Of a DNA stretch of 64,000 nucleotides, positions 24,185-35,900 are shown in pieces (position 1 is the stretch's first letter; each line of letters opens with the position of its first letter). Below the pieces are notes generated by a model. That model was not told where the DNA came from, made no database searches, and worked only from the letters and a program-made list of their open reading frames with translations. The stretch covers positions 84,418,777 to 84,482,776 of the forward strand of contig OZ018337.1 of assembly GCA_963969495.1 (NCBI GenBank), in the 5' to 3' direction. Position numbers and translations under genes: made by a program. The DNA comes from Ceratothoa steindachneri. Taxonomy: Eukaryota > Arthropoda > Malacostraca > Isopoda > Cymothoidae.

Positions 24185-26301
24185 TTGAAGAAAATATTCA
24201 GTTTGCAGCCAGTCAAAACTGAAAAGATATAGTGAAGGCGATGAATATTATAGTAGAGAATAACGCTCTGAACATATTAAAAGATAAATGCCTCCAAAAT
24301 GCTTAAAATTAATATAACTTTGCTAAGAAAATCATCATCGGTTGAGTGACAAATAAAATTGCGAAACTGAGTGATAATTAATCAAAATGAATGTAAAAAT
24401 GTTTCTGTATTACTTAAAGTTTTATAAATTATGTTTTTAACTCTCAAATTTTCTCTATTGAACATCTAATGTATAACTTTAAGTCCTTTAAAAAATGAGG
24501 ATTTCCTAAATATAAAATCAATGTTTCTAACCTGATTGCTGGATATATTTAGAGCTCTACATCAAATTTATGCCTTAATTTATGATTGCTTTCTTGGAAT
24601 AAAAAGATTTTTTGACATTGTTAACAAAACAATAACCATCCAACATGAACCAGAAAAATGAAAATGATAAATGTATAACTGAAATCACAAATTTTGGCCT
24701 AAATAGCTGAGTTACCGGACATTTGCCTGCACGCTATCTAGGATGCAAATATTTCTTAACACGTAGTGATTGTATTTTGGTAGTGTATAAGTGCTGTTTC
24801 AAGACTGTTGCTTTATTAGTTCGCAATTTAAAGACAAAAGGATTAATCTATAAAAACCCTATGCATTTTATACATAGTTTTGGCTGCAATTTTAATTTCA
24901 TTGTCAATTACTTTCTTAAATATCTTACTATGTAAAGAGTACAATAACTGCGTGCGAAAAACTGTTTATTACTAACGTATTTTAAAATTTAGACATAAAA
25001 CTATTTTTTGGTTTAATAGTCAACTAATAAAGAAACAAAAAGAGGAGATTGCGCTTCTGCTAATGTAGCTTACTTTAAAGAGATATTAGGCGAATTAATC
25101 ATATCATTTTAGCAGATTTATATGAAATTCGATTATGAATTAATCCATCTAAGTAATTTGAAAGAATCCAGTGTGAATCTAATTTTTAAAAAGGTATAAA
25201 AGATAATCTATGAAAATTTAGACCGATTTCCTGGATTGCTATTGTAAGCAAACTCTAGAGTGTATGATTAAAAGTCCGTTTGATATTATTCTCCGCATTA
25301 TTAAAGAGACAACGGTATACCATGTATTACATAATAGGGCGAAATTAATTAAATATTCGTTTTAGAGTGAAAGATCTTAATTACTTTCACTAATAAACCG
25401 TCGTTTATGCGGAAAGATCATCGAATTCTTTAAAATACTAAAGAGTTTATTTGATATTTTAGTTATAAAACAGAACTGATGGTATAAATAAGGGATACAA
25501 GATTATTAACTAAGTTTTAACAATGCAGAAACTTTTGTCCTATAAAATTACAAAGATATCGAATAATTTACCTTCGCATGTCGTTTAAAGCACTTCACTC
25601 TAAAGGATTATGAATATAATCCCTACATATTACTTTATATATGCATACATATTTTATAAAAGATAATAATGGGAATAATTAATATATAATATACCTATAT
25701 TTCATTTTCCCTACACTTTCATCTGTTCTGTCGATTCCTTCATTAGCCCAGAGTGGAACTTCGGGAATTTGATTTTGATAGTGTTTATTTCCTGCAAATA
25801 TTTCTGATTAATCTAAACTAACTGAGATTTTACTGATACATTTTAAAATATGTTCAACAAAGTTCATAACTAAGAAAAGCATTGTAAATTCTAATATTGG
25901 TTTAAAATCCTTGAAAGTAAACAAAACAAAAAATGGGTTTTCCATGTGAAGAAATAAGCAAGCAGAAATACATAGCTAAATCCCATTAATTTAATATTAA
26001 TTCACGTTCACTTTCTTGTTTCCATATATATAAAAAAGGAGTGAAATACCCATAAAAGTGATTTTAAATGAGGGCAATTCTTGTAACATTAAGATGTTGA
26101 AAAAATCCAACACAAATAAAAAATAATTACGTAAAGATTGTGTATGAACTTGCCGATAAACTTTGGCAGGGTTGAGGGTGATAATTTCATTTAAATATTA
26201 AAATAAGATTAAAACTATCAGAACTATTACAAGCTACCATTCACACAAGAAAATACGAACATTAGTTGAGGAAAAGGCAAATATAATAGCATTAATACTA
26301 T

Positions 26302-26326
26302 TAATAATAATAATAATAATAATAAT
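26302..26326. repeat. (TAA)n microsatellite
   Basis: Eight perfect TAA units. Confidence 0.9.
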
Positions 26327-29300
26327 TTCATTTAGTCTACTCCTTGTGTCCAAATTCTCTTTTGTGCTTCTAATTTAATTTTCAGGAAATATCGGATTCG
26401 AGGTTGAATTTCCAAGCCTATAATAAACACAAATCTCCCCTCGAGTATGTGTCAATAGAGTAGAACAAAGGCCGTTCCTACAATTATTGACAGCTTCGAA
26501 GGTATTCCACTCTTAGTAGCCAGCTCACAGCTCTATTGAGGCTATGGTACTGCTCCACATTGTAACTTCTACAGTACTTCACCGTCGTTCTATTTGATTC
26601 TCCATTATTTCACCATTTTTTTAAATAAACCTTGATTTAAGATTACTTTGTGGGAGAGATCTCTTATTTCGTTTCATTTTTAAATCATCTTAAAATATAA
26701 AAGCGTCTTTATTAGTACGGAGCTGACATCCCATTGCGGGGCTTTTCAGGCTATCTGGTGTCGAGGACGGGCAAGCATCGTCCTTTAATTAATATCTCTC
26801 TTTGCGTTAACAGAGTCATTTAACTTGCCAGGCAAGGGTAACACACACATATATGTTGATTAGAAAGTTTGGAAGGAAAGATCTATTAAAAAAACGGGTA
26901 AAGAAAAATAAAATGAAAATGTCTGCAAAAAATAGAGCCGCTATCAGGCGTAGCGGGTTGGGAGGGAACGTTTTCCGCCAGATATGAGCTGTGAAACCTC
27001 CTTTTGGGGATATGGTGAGAAAGGCGATATGCGGTTTGATAGAACAATTTCTTCTCTGCGCGGATTTACTCTTCTCTAACGGGTGTCTCTCTTTCTAGAG
27101 AATTCTGCTCTCACTGTATTTGCCAACCCTAACATTTGCATCATATAAATTCTTGTTTCAAAATTTTTCGCTTCAAATATGAAATCATTTGGTGAAAATA
27201 GAAACACTCATTATTCCGCAGAACAATGGTTCCCAATAAGCAATTTATTTTCATAGAAAATACTTTAATAATACACTATTCTTCAAGAATTTTAAGAAGG
27301 TTTTACTATTTTCATTAGACCTCGCAGACATTATTTCGAATCTCGCCGGATGAAATGAAATTTCGAGATCGAATAAAGTACACATCATAAAGCTGAAAGG
27401 TAATTTCATTTTCCTCCAAATCAAAGGAAATTTTGGAGATAATTTATCTTAATGAATAGAACTGACGATACCCAGAAGTCAAAGGAATTTGCTTAAATAA
27501 AATTTCGTGGAAAATTCTCGATTTTGATCAAATTATTTAAGCTAATCCTGTCGAAACAAGGAACCTCCCTTCATTACTTCTTTTGTTTAGCATTACTTTA
27601 TTTTTGTTTTACATTTTTTCTCATTTATTTAAATAAGTATTAAGAGCGTTTTCACGGAATTTACTCGTAAATAGCGTATAAATACACGCGCATTTGTGGA
27701 TGCTGGCCTAATATGGGTTATCAAATAAACCCGCATTGCACAGCCAAAAACAAGTAAAACATATCTGTCTACATACACATACGCAAAGGTCATCTGTTCA
27801 AAACATGAAAATTTAGAAAAATATAAACAATCAACAACAACAAAGAATAAAAGGAACAACTATAAAGGTAAACACGAAAATTACACATGAAATATTCACC
27901 ACATCAAGACAATCACTCTCCATAATACACTACCTCAACGAACTTTTCTTTTACACGGCAAAGTATTTTTAATGAGTTGCTTTCAATACACCTGCCGAGA
28001 ATTGTAGTCCATGTAAGAGCAAAGGAATTGCAACAAAGATGGATATACCTACATCACCTCGCAGGATGGAGACACGTCGGCGAAACAACATCGTTCGATT
28101 CAATGTAAATAGTCCTAAAATTAGTTTACCAGACCATTCAACATATTTACCAGTTTAAAAGTTTTACTTTTATCGTTTTTGTCTGCAAATAGGACTTTAA
28201 ATTATGATGAAAGATTAAAAATAGTCACCAAAATAGTTACTTGATTATCAGCGTTCATTTACCCTCTTTATAGCCACATATGTGCTATAAACTTACTCCT
28301 TTTCAGGCGCCTCAAATCAAGGAAACGTATCTAAGTGTATAAGTTTTTTTAACCGGGCCAAGTAGGAAAATCAAAAGAAACTATTCAAAGAAACTAGTTT
28401 CTTTGTGAAAAGAGGAGCCTAAAAGAATTCATAAAATATGTATTTAATTTAATCCCAATAAATTTGCATTAGGCACAAAATGAATGCCAAGAGTTTCGTT
28501 AGTGTAGAAATTAAATTGATATTTGCAGATGTTTTAACCATTAAAGATATAAATGGCTTAATTAATAGGACTGTACCATTATAAATATTCACCTAACAGA
28601 AAATGAAATTTAAAAAGCCGAGGTTCAGATAAAATCTTTTCAATCAACATTAAGGAATTAAAAAATCAGAAAGTGAATTTATAAAACAGTTTTTTCTAAT
28701 TTAGTAAATCTATTTTAGAAGGAATAATCCCTAATCATTTCAAATAAACAAATGCAACTGCAATTTTCAACAGTTCATAAAGACTGATCCTTAAACTTCC
28801 AGCCATTTTCATTTGCTTCGCTCGTTGGGTAAACCTTCCAGGCTATTATTAATCATAGGATTTTGTAGCATCTGTAGGTAAATAATTTACTAAATGACTC
28901 ACAGCATTTCCTTGTAGAAAATTGAAGTGGCAGCAATAAAAGAGATTTTACTATCAACTATTAATTATCAAGGGTATGAATACTTTTTCCTAAAAAAAAG
29001 GTGAGAGTAGTTATTATTCTTTATTTGCCAAATAAAATATTTAGTATTATGTGGGTGTGTTTATTATTGCATTCCTTTCAATGCCATGACCTGAAATGAG
29101 GTTCTTGAACTATAGCTAAATATTATCGTATTCAATAGAGGTAGGAATATTTTGGAGACCAAGTGCATCTTTCTCATAAATAAGAATTGATAAGCTAACT
29201 TTTATCCATACACCCTTTTAATTTTACCCCTGCCTTCAGCAATGAGATCCACGCTTTCACATTTTTTAGTCACGTGCAAGTCAGGTGGCGAGCGATTCTA

Positions 29301-29454
29301 CACCTCACTATGTCGGGCGGTCCTCGACTGAAATTTAAAACACTTATATTGTTTAACATTCTAATTCAAATACTATAATTGCAAGGGTCCTCCCAAGGTT
29401 ATGCCGGGAATTATTTGGTCTTGGCAATAACATTATAACTTTCTGGCCGATACC

Positions 29455-31700
29455 TTGCTACACTAGAATAGGTTTTTATATGCTATGCTCTGCTAGGCAA
29501 GCCTAGAATAGGCTATGGTATGCTAGGATATTATAGGCTAGGCTCTACTATGGTAAGCTATGCTAAGATTTAATGTATATGGGGGTTTTATATACAAGGC
29601 TAATTTAGGCTAGAATATGCTATGATAGGATAGCATATATGTTAGGATAGAAAATAATAAGCTATGCTTGACTATGGTATAATAGTATAGTAGAGGCTAT
29701 ACATGTCTAGGATAGTCAATGCTAGGCTAGGTTATGCTATGTATGATTGGCTAAGCTATACTTGGCTAGGCAGGCCATGAAAGGCTTTACTATGTTAGGC
29801 TACGCTATGGCATGCTAGGTTAGGCTAAGATATACTAAGCTATGCTACACTTCACTATACCAGGCTAGGATAAGCGAGGCTTTGCTAGGGTAGGCTAGGA
29901 TATTTTAGGCATGCTATGCAACTCTAGGCTAAGATCTAATAGTACAGTCAAGGCTAGGCAATAAGATGATATACTCTACTATACTAACTAGCCTAGGGTA
30001 AGGTAAGGTAGGCTATGATATACTATACAAGGCTATGTTAGTCTAGACTAGAATATGCTTACTAGGCTAGGATAGAATATACTAACTAGGCTAGGATAAA
30101 ATAGAATATACTAGGGCAGGCGCCAGTGAACTCGGGTGAGGTAAGCTATAATAAGATAGGCTATACTAGACTAGGGTGAGCTCAGCTAGATTAGGTTATA
30201 CTCTGAAGGCCGGCTAGGCTATACTTTGATAAGCTAGGCTAGGCTAGGCTACGCTACACTGTGATACGCTAAGATATACAATACTAAGCTCGGTTATTCT
30301 AATATATCCTATGCTAGGCTATATATACAAGTCTATACTAGCCTAAGCTATGCTAGGTTAGGTTAGGATGCACTCTCATAAGCTCAGGTATGCTATTTTA
30401 AGCTAGACTATTCTAATATATACTATTCTTGTCTATATATGCAAGTCTATACTAAGCTAGGGTATACTACGCTACTCTAGGGTAAAGTGTGCTATTCTAG
30501 GTTATTCTAGGCTATTATATATTAGACTGGGTTATTCAAGGGTACGCTATGTTACGCTATGCAAGGCTATGCTGGATATACTACGCTAGACTAGACTATA
30601 TTATAGTGTACTATGCTAAGCTAGCATAGGCTAGGGTAGGCTAGGCTAGACTATGGGTGGCTTTGCTATGCCAAGAAATACCATGGTATAATAGGATAGG
30701 ACATACTATGCTAAGCTAGGCTATACAATGCTAGATTATTTAATACTATGTTAGGCTAGATTATACTATGCTAAGCTAGATTAGAGTAAGGTAGGCTATG
30801 ATAGATAGGCTATAATATGCTAGGCTTTGCCAAGCTAGGCTAGCCTAGGCTATACGAGGGGTGGATATGCATTACTATGTTAAACTATTCTAAATTATAC
30901 ATTATGGGTTAGGCTCTGCTATACTATTCTAGGCTAGGCTATACTATCATAAGCTATACTATGCTTTACTAAGGTAAGATTTAGTATCCTATATATGCTA
31001 GAGAGTAGTAGGATATGTATGCTAGTTTCTGTTAGGGTAGGCTTTACTTTGGCGTCCAGTTTAAGATAGGCTACACTATACATTCTCTCCCAGGTTAGGC
31101 TAAGTCATAACTATATTATGTAAGGCTATGGTATACAATGCTATCTACGCTAGAGTATGGTATTGTAAGTTCTACTATTATAGGGAATCATAGGCTAGAT
31201 TTGGTTATGCTAAATTAGGCTAGGCTAGACTAAGCTATCCGAAACTAGGATAGACCATACTATGGTAGGCTATGCTATGACATAATCTACTCTGTTATAC
31301 TGTGCTATACTATACTATGCTATACTAAGTTTCTAGAATAGGCTAGGCATGATCTACTATGTGAGGCAATCTAGGGTACTCTATAATATGGTAATACTCT
31401 GCTAGGCTATCATATGGTAAGTTAGGTTTTCCTGGCTAGTATTCTAGACTATAGTAGGCTAAGCTATAAAATGTTATACATACTATTCTCGACAATACTA
31501 GGCTATACTAGGATACGCTATGCTTAGTTATACTATGCTAGGAGATACTATACTACATATACTATCTATATTATACATTACGATACTAGGTGTTGCTATA
31601 ATGTACTATGCCATGTTATACCATGCTATAATATGATAAGCACCACTATGCAATAATATGCTATGTAATACTCTGCTATACTATTTTAGACTATGCAATT
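29455..31700. repeat. 2.2 kb degenerate pentanucleotide array, CTA(T/G/A)(G/A) type
   Basis: Almost the whole interval can be written as 5-base units such as CTAGG, CTATG, CTAAG, CTATA and TTAGG, for example GCTAGGCTAGGCTAGGCTA at about 30233-30251. The register is often kept over tens of units but slips by one or two bases in many places, and substitutions are frequent. Units of TTAGG type occur in short runs (TAGGTTAGGTTAGG near 30355). The G-rich and C-poor strand is the plus strand throughout. No open reading frame of note survives because TAG and TAA occur in all frames. It is a diverged satellite-like tract whose origin is unresolved. Confidence 0.9.
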
Positions 31701-32599
31701 AGGGTGTGACCATTTTTTCGCCCTTCCAATTCCATAAATGAGATGTGACAAAAAGTTAAGGCACGCCATTTTAAATAAAATTATATCATCAATCATCATC
31801 ATCATCGCTAACTCTTTAATTTAAGAAGGTGATTTTTTGGCGTATTTGAATAATAATTTCATTTTAGTTTCGTTATAAATTATGTTTTTTTTTATTAAAA
31901 TTCAGAAATAAATCTAAGTATCGAAATTTTGTGAATTTTTTAAAACCTAAAGAATTACAAATGGTGAAGTTCAGGAAATTTAATTTTATATATCTTTTAT
32001 AACTATATTTGGGCAACGTGATATTTTGAAACGGAAGAAATTTAGTTTCGAGTTCAGTTTTAAAATTATTATAATTGGCGAAGTTCAGAAAATTTATAAA
32101 AATTTAACCATGGCTGGTTTTTTATAGATTTTAAATTTTAATCTTAGTAGCGAAGCCATTGCCTGGTATTTTAGTATAATTTACTTTTGCTTTTTAATAA
32201 GCTTATAGAAGGATGTGACTTTTTAGTAAAACGTGAGGGTACTAAATTTCTACTATCGCAATATGAATATAAATGATCTTTCTAACTCACATGACAGAAG
32301 CTATTAGGGATTGCCGGATGTCGCTGGAAGACTTATCTCTCGCTTTAGAGTGTTGTGGCCGCTGGTTGAATTTTCGTCGAGGAGGGATAGCTTGTCACCG
32401 GTGACGGGGGCTGATTCTTCAACGTAATTAAAGAACGGGAGCTCGTTGGGGCTGGGTTCTTCTCCTCTTACTATTACGGAGCTTGAGATGTGAGAGTCAC
32501 GCACGAGTGAGTGGCTTTGCTTTTCTTCAGTAAGACTTCTTCGCAGTCTAAAGGATTCTTCGGTTTGGCACCGATATAAAGCTTGACTATTTAGGTTTA
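31701..32599. other. Spacer, no gene recognised
   Basis: AT-rich to about 32280, with a short (ATC)n stretch at 31787-31806. A 109-codon minus-strand frame (32304-32633) is serine- and glutamate-rich and shows no domain; it runs toward the ~70-bp repeats. I do not call it a gene. Confidence 0.4.
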
Positions 32600-32880
32600 T
32601 ACGGCCCGAAAAGGGGTGGATCGATTTTCTCAATCTGATCCTATTGTTTTTTACGGAAATAGTCTTGTATGGCGGAAGGATCGATCTTCACGAACTAACC
32701 CTTCTTCTGGCGTATCGACTTCTAATCTTTTTGTCTGGCTGAAAGATCGATCTTCATGAACTTATCTATCTTTCTTCTGGCTTTTTTGACTTCTAATAAT
32801 CTTCTTGTCTGGCCGAAGGATCGATCTTCACGAACTAATCTTACTTTGGCGTATCGAATTCTGATAATTTTTCCTCTCTC
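32600..32880 (+). repeat. Tandem ~70-bp units, three clear and one degenerate
   Basis: The block TGGC(G/T/C)GAAGGATCGATCTTC recurs at 32670, 32736 and 32810, each followed by a (C/T)GAACT(A/T)A block, TTCTTCTGGC or TTTGGCGTATC, and TTCTAAT. Unit spacing is about 66 and 74 bases. A weaker copy (CGAAAAGGGGTGGATCGATTT) precedes them at about 32607. The units resemble the repeated upstream elements often found in LTR U3 regions, but no matching second LTR was found. Confidence 0.75.
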
Positions 32881-32887
32881 TTTCTTT

Positions 32888-32900
32888 GCGGGGCTTATTT
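32888..32900 (+). promoter_or_regulatory. TATA-like box downstream of the tandem units
   Basis: GCTTATTTATAGGCGG follows the last ~70-bp unit directly and precedes a GC-richer leader-like region (32900-33090). The arrangement of repeated units, then a TATA box, then a GC-rich leader is suggestive of a promoter, possibly of a decayed LTR. No downstream coding frame supports it. Confidence 0.25.
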
Positions 32901-35900
32901 ATAGGCGGATTGCCGCCCCATCTGAAGGGGAAAGTGACCAGGCCACAGAGGCGAGTGGGAGGGAGGCACGAATGGTGAGTTAGCATCTGGGGAGAGCGAG
33001 AATTGCTGAGGTGGCACTAGGGTGCCCAAGTCAGCTCGCTAATTAGAGGCTCGCAACCGCACCGCGAATTGGCGTGCCTTTTGACTCGTAACGCTTTTTT
33101 TTCCTTAACCACGGGTTTATGGGTCTTGTAGGTAATTGGATCGTTAGAGCGTCGTTTAAGGACCTTAGGTGGTCGCCTTAAAACAGATGTTAGCTCCAAC
33201 TGCCCACAGCGGCGGGGAGATCACACATGGTAAGCAGTTATGGTTATTCGCCGGCTACCTTTTCCACGCTTCTCCTCATAAGGGGGGGGGGCTTTAATGT
33301 ACATATACTTCTCCAGGTTGCTTAATGTAACCATTTCTCTACACCTGCTAAAGGGAGGCAAACTGACTACTAAAATACTATTTCTGTATAAATAATAGGA
33401 AATATTTGGAATTGTTAAGGTAAACAACGCTATATTTCAAACTTTCACAATTGTTGAAGCAAAATTAAGGTTAATGGGTTGCAAATAAAGAGACTGTAAA
33501 CCTTCTACCGAATTTCAGGTCCTGTCATTTTAGGTAAAACTGAATTACAAGACATAAACTACAAATCATTATAACCAATTCAGCTGACTAGCAGTAAATC
33601 TTGGAATGGTTAACTACCACTGCATCGGTAGATGTCAGGGACGCTCTTCGTAAACGCTAAGTAAGTGATTATATAGCTACTCATTGCTTTACTAAGCCCA
33701 TACTATCACTTAGTAGTTTTCACTACCATTTGAGTTGACTCATGATATTCTGCAGACACTTGGCGAAAACCTTTTGTATCTTTCTGGCTTTAGTTTTGTT
33801 TGTCAGATTTTGGTCCAAGGAATAAATTTAATTAAAGTTAGATTCGTAAGCATAAGGATTAAGGGTGCTTTAAGTGCTTGAATTTTTTCTTATTTTTGGT
33901 AATTTGATTTGGTTATCTATTAGTGTAAAAGTTAAATAGAGGATAATAAGATAACAATTCCACAGATATCTTTTGCATAAAATTTCGGTTCTCAAGTATC
34001 CCACACTGCTCATTAGCCAAGGTATCAACGTCTTGGGTGGGAAGTCCCTCTGTTCGAGTGCATATTGAACTTTCACTTCATCATATTCAATCAAACGATT
34101 AGTTAACAAAAGAGAAGAAAGGACATTATACGAAAATCGAGTATTATTGAAACATTTTGATTAATTATAATAGATCATTTTAGCTGTCATATAATGCTTC
34201 TCGTAATAATTTGACTTAGGATCAAATTTTGACTTTTTATAAAGTTATTGAATAAAAAATATATAATATTCATCAGATAACTACACTATTTGCCCTTGGA
34301 GACATAGAAGGCCTTATAAGTACAGTTGATGTTAAAGCAATATTAGCGCAAGCGAAATTTTTTTATTTCTTGACTAAGTTTGGAATCTATTTGCATTACA
34401 ATGCAGGGCAATTTTCATAGATGGTAAAGAGAAATTAGAATCACTATTGTTTCAGCTTTCTCTTGCAGGATAATTTTACAGTCGGTTAAAAGAAATGTCG
34501 CAAATTCGAAACGGTTTCTGTAGTGGAAACTAGAATATCTACTCAGATTGCCAAGCATAAAGGTTCTGCCCCAGGTTCTGTTCGAAATTCTTATACTGTG
34601 CGACAAAAATATATTCACTTGATGATTTTTATTATTATTTGTGAGGTGAAGGCAGATTCAGGAGATTTATGTACATATATTCTCGTAAGTCAGGTCATCT
34701 TACGACTTTTGCTTGGTTTCTTTGTTCAGAGAGGAGCAAGAAAGGTGTGAGCGGATTAAGCCGCTATGTGAGTGAGTAATGACAAAACTACGGACAGTGC
34801 GATTTTATCGTTGGCCGAAATATTTAAATATCTTGGAGGTTCTGAGATATCGAACCTGAATAAACAAAAAAGACTTTACTACTACACAACCAATATATAC
34901 AAATGAATAAAATGGGTTTCATAAAAGAACACAAACGAAATAAATGTACACGGGAATGGTTTAAAGGGACGCTCGGATGCCGCTACGAATACCGACAAAC
35001 TAACAAACTGTCCACAGCACAGAAAGGGAGACTTGAATCACAATTGAGTCGCTCTTGGGGTACGGGAGCCGATCGAGAGTTACGCGTCGCGTACAGGGTA
35101 GGTTGATACTAAATTGCTTAATCAAACGTCTGATAATTTATATGGGCTCGCCGGAAGAGGCTTGCCATAATTGTTGGAAGGGCGGGCCCCAGTTTATAAG
35201 ACGCGTCACAGGAAGAAGTGAGAATTGGCACGGTTTGCACAGTCAGATGATGCTTTCGTCGCGGCCCTTCGGCTTTCATGGCCTGCCCATGTCTGCCTCT
35301 TATCGCAGGTAGCGCTTGCGTCGGGTGCAAATTTTAGATTCTGCGAACCACGTATGCTCTCTCTTTTTCTCTCTCTATGACAAATATCATATATAGTTAC
35401 AATCAATGGTAGGATTCAAAAATTTTAAGAACAGTTTCTCTCACTTTCATTTTCTAGCAGCAAACCATGCTAGCTTTCCTGATATACGTGAAATGGTTGA
35501 TGCTTGGGTTGTTACATGTTATATTCTAGCAAGTGAAATTATTAATTTAATTATTTTTCCTACTTCAAAAAAAGATTGAGGACCCCTCATTTCAGCTAAC
35601 AATCGTTTCTCGGTATTAATGAAATCACAAGTTCAGGTTCTTACGAACCGGCGCGAACCGGATGATTACCATTATTGCTTACAATGAGTTACGTTTCTCT
35701 CGCCCACCCGGCATTTGTCGCGCAGGCGTGAGACCGTTAGGTAGGAGTAATCAACGTTATTGCCGCAGGGAACGATAGATCGTCTACTAGCGACAGATTG
35801 GTCGGAACTCTCACTTAAGTTACGCAATGGTATGATAAAGACAAATCGTTCTTCAAATATATAGATTCAAACAATTGAATGTTCTGCACAAAATGAATAA

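Larger units (their letters stand above)
24116..29454. other. Long AT-rich stretch, no gene recognised
   Basis: About 5.3 kb with no supported coding signal. Small items inside it are a (TA)n run at 24164-24184, a (TAA)n run at 26302-26326, a perfect 20-bp palindrome at 28386-28405 and a possible PLE 3' tail motif at 28061-28094. The patch at about 26700-27060 is less AT-rich (CATTGCGGGGCTTTTCAGG and nearby) but matches nothing I know. Confidence 0.45.

Noticed and set aside
29455..31700. CRISPR-like or minisatellite array with long units
   Set aside because: Units are 5 bases, degenerate and without spacers; a CRISPR array is excluded, and no longer period is constant along the tract.
32304..32633. 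109-codon minus-strand open frame
   Set aside because: No recognisable domain and it overlaps the start of the tandem ~70-bp units; an open frame of this size in a GC-richer patch can occur by chance.
34740..35340. Second LTR copy matching 32600-33300
   Set aside because: Both patches are GC-richer and have TATA-like boxes, but a base-by-base comparison shows only short scattered matches.
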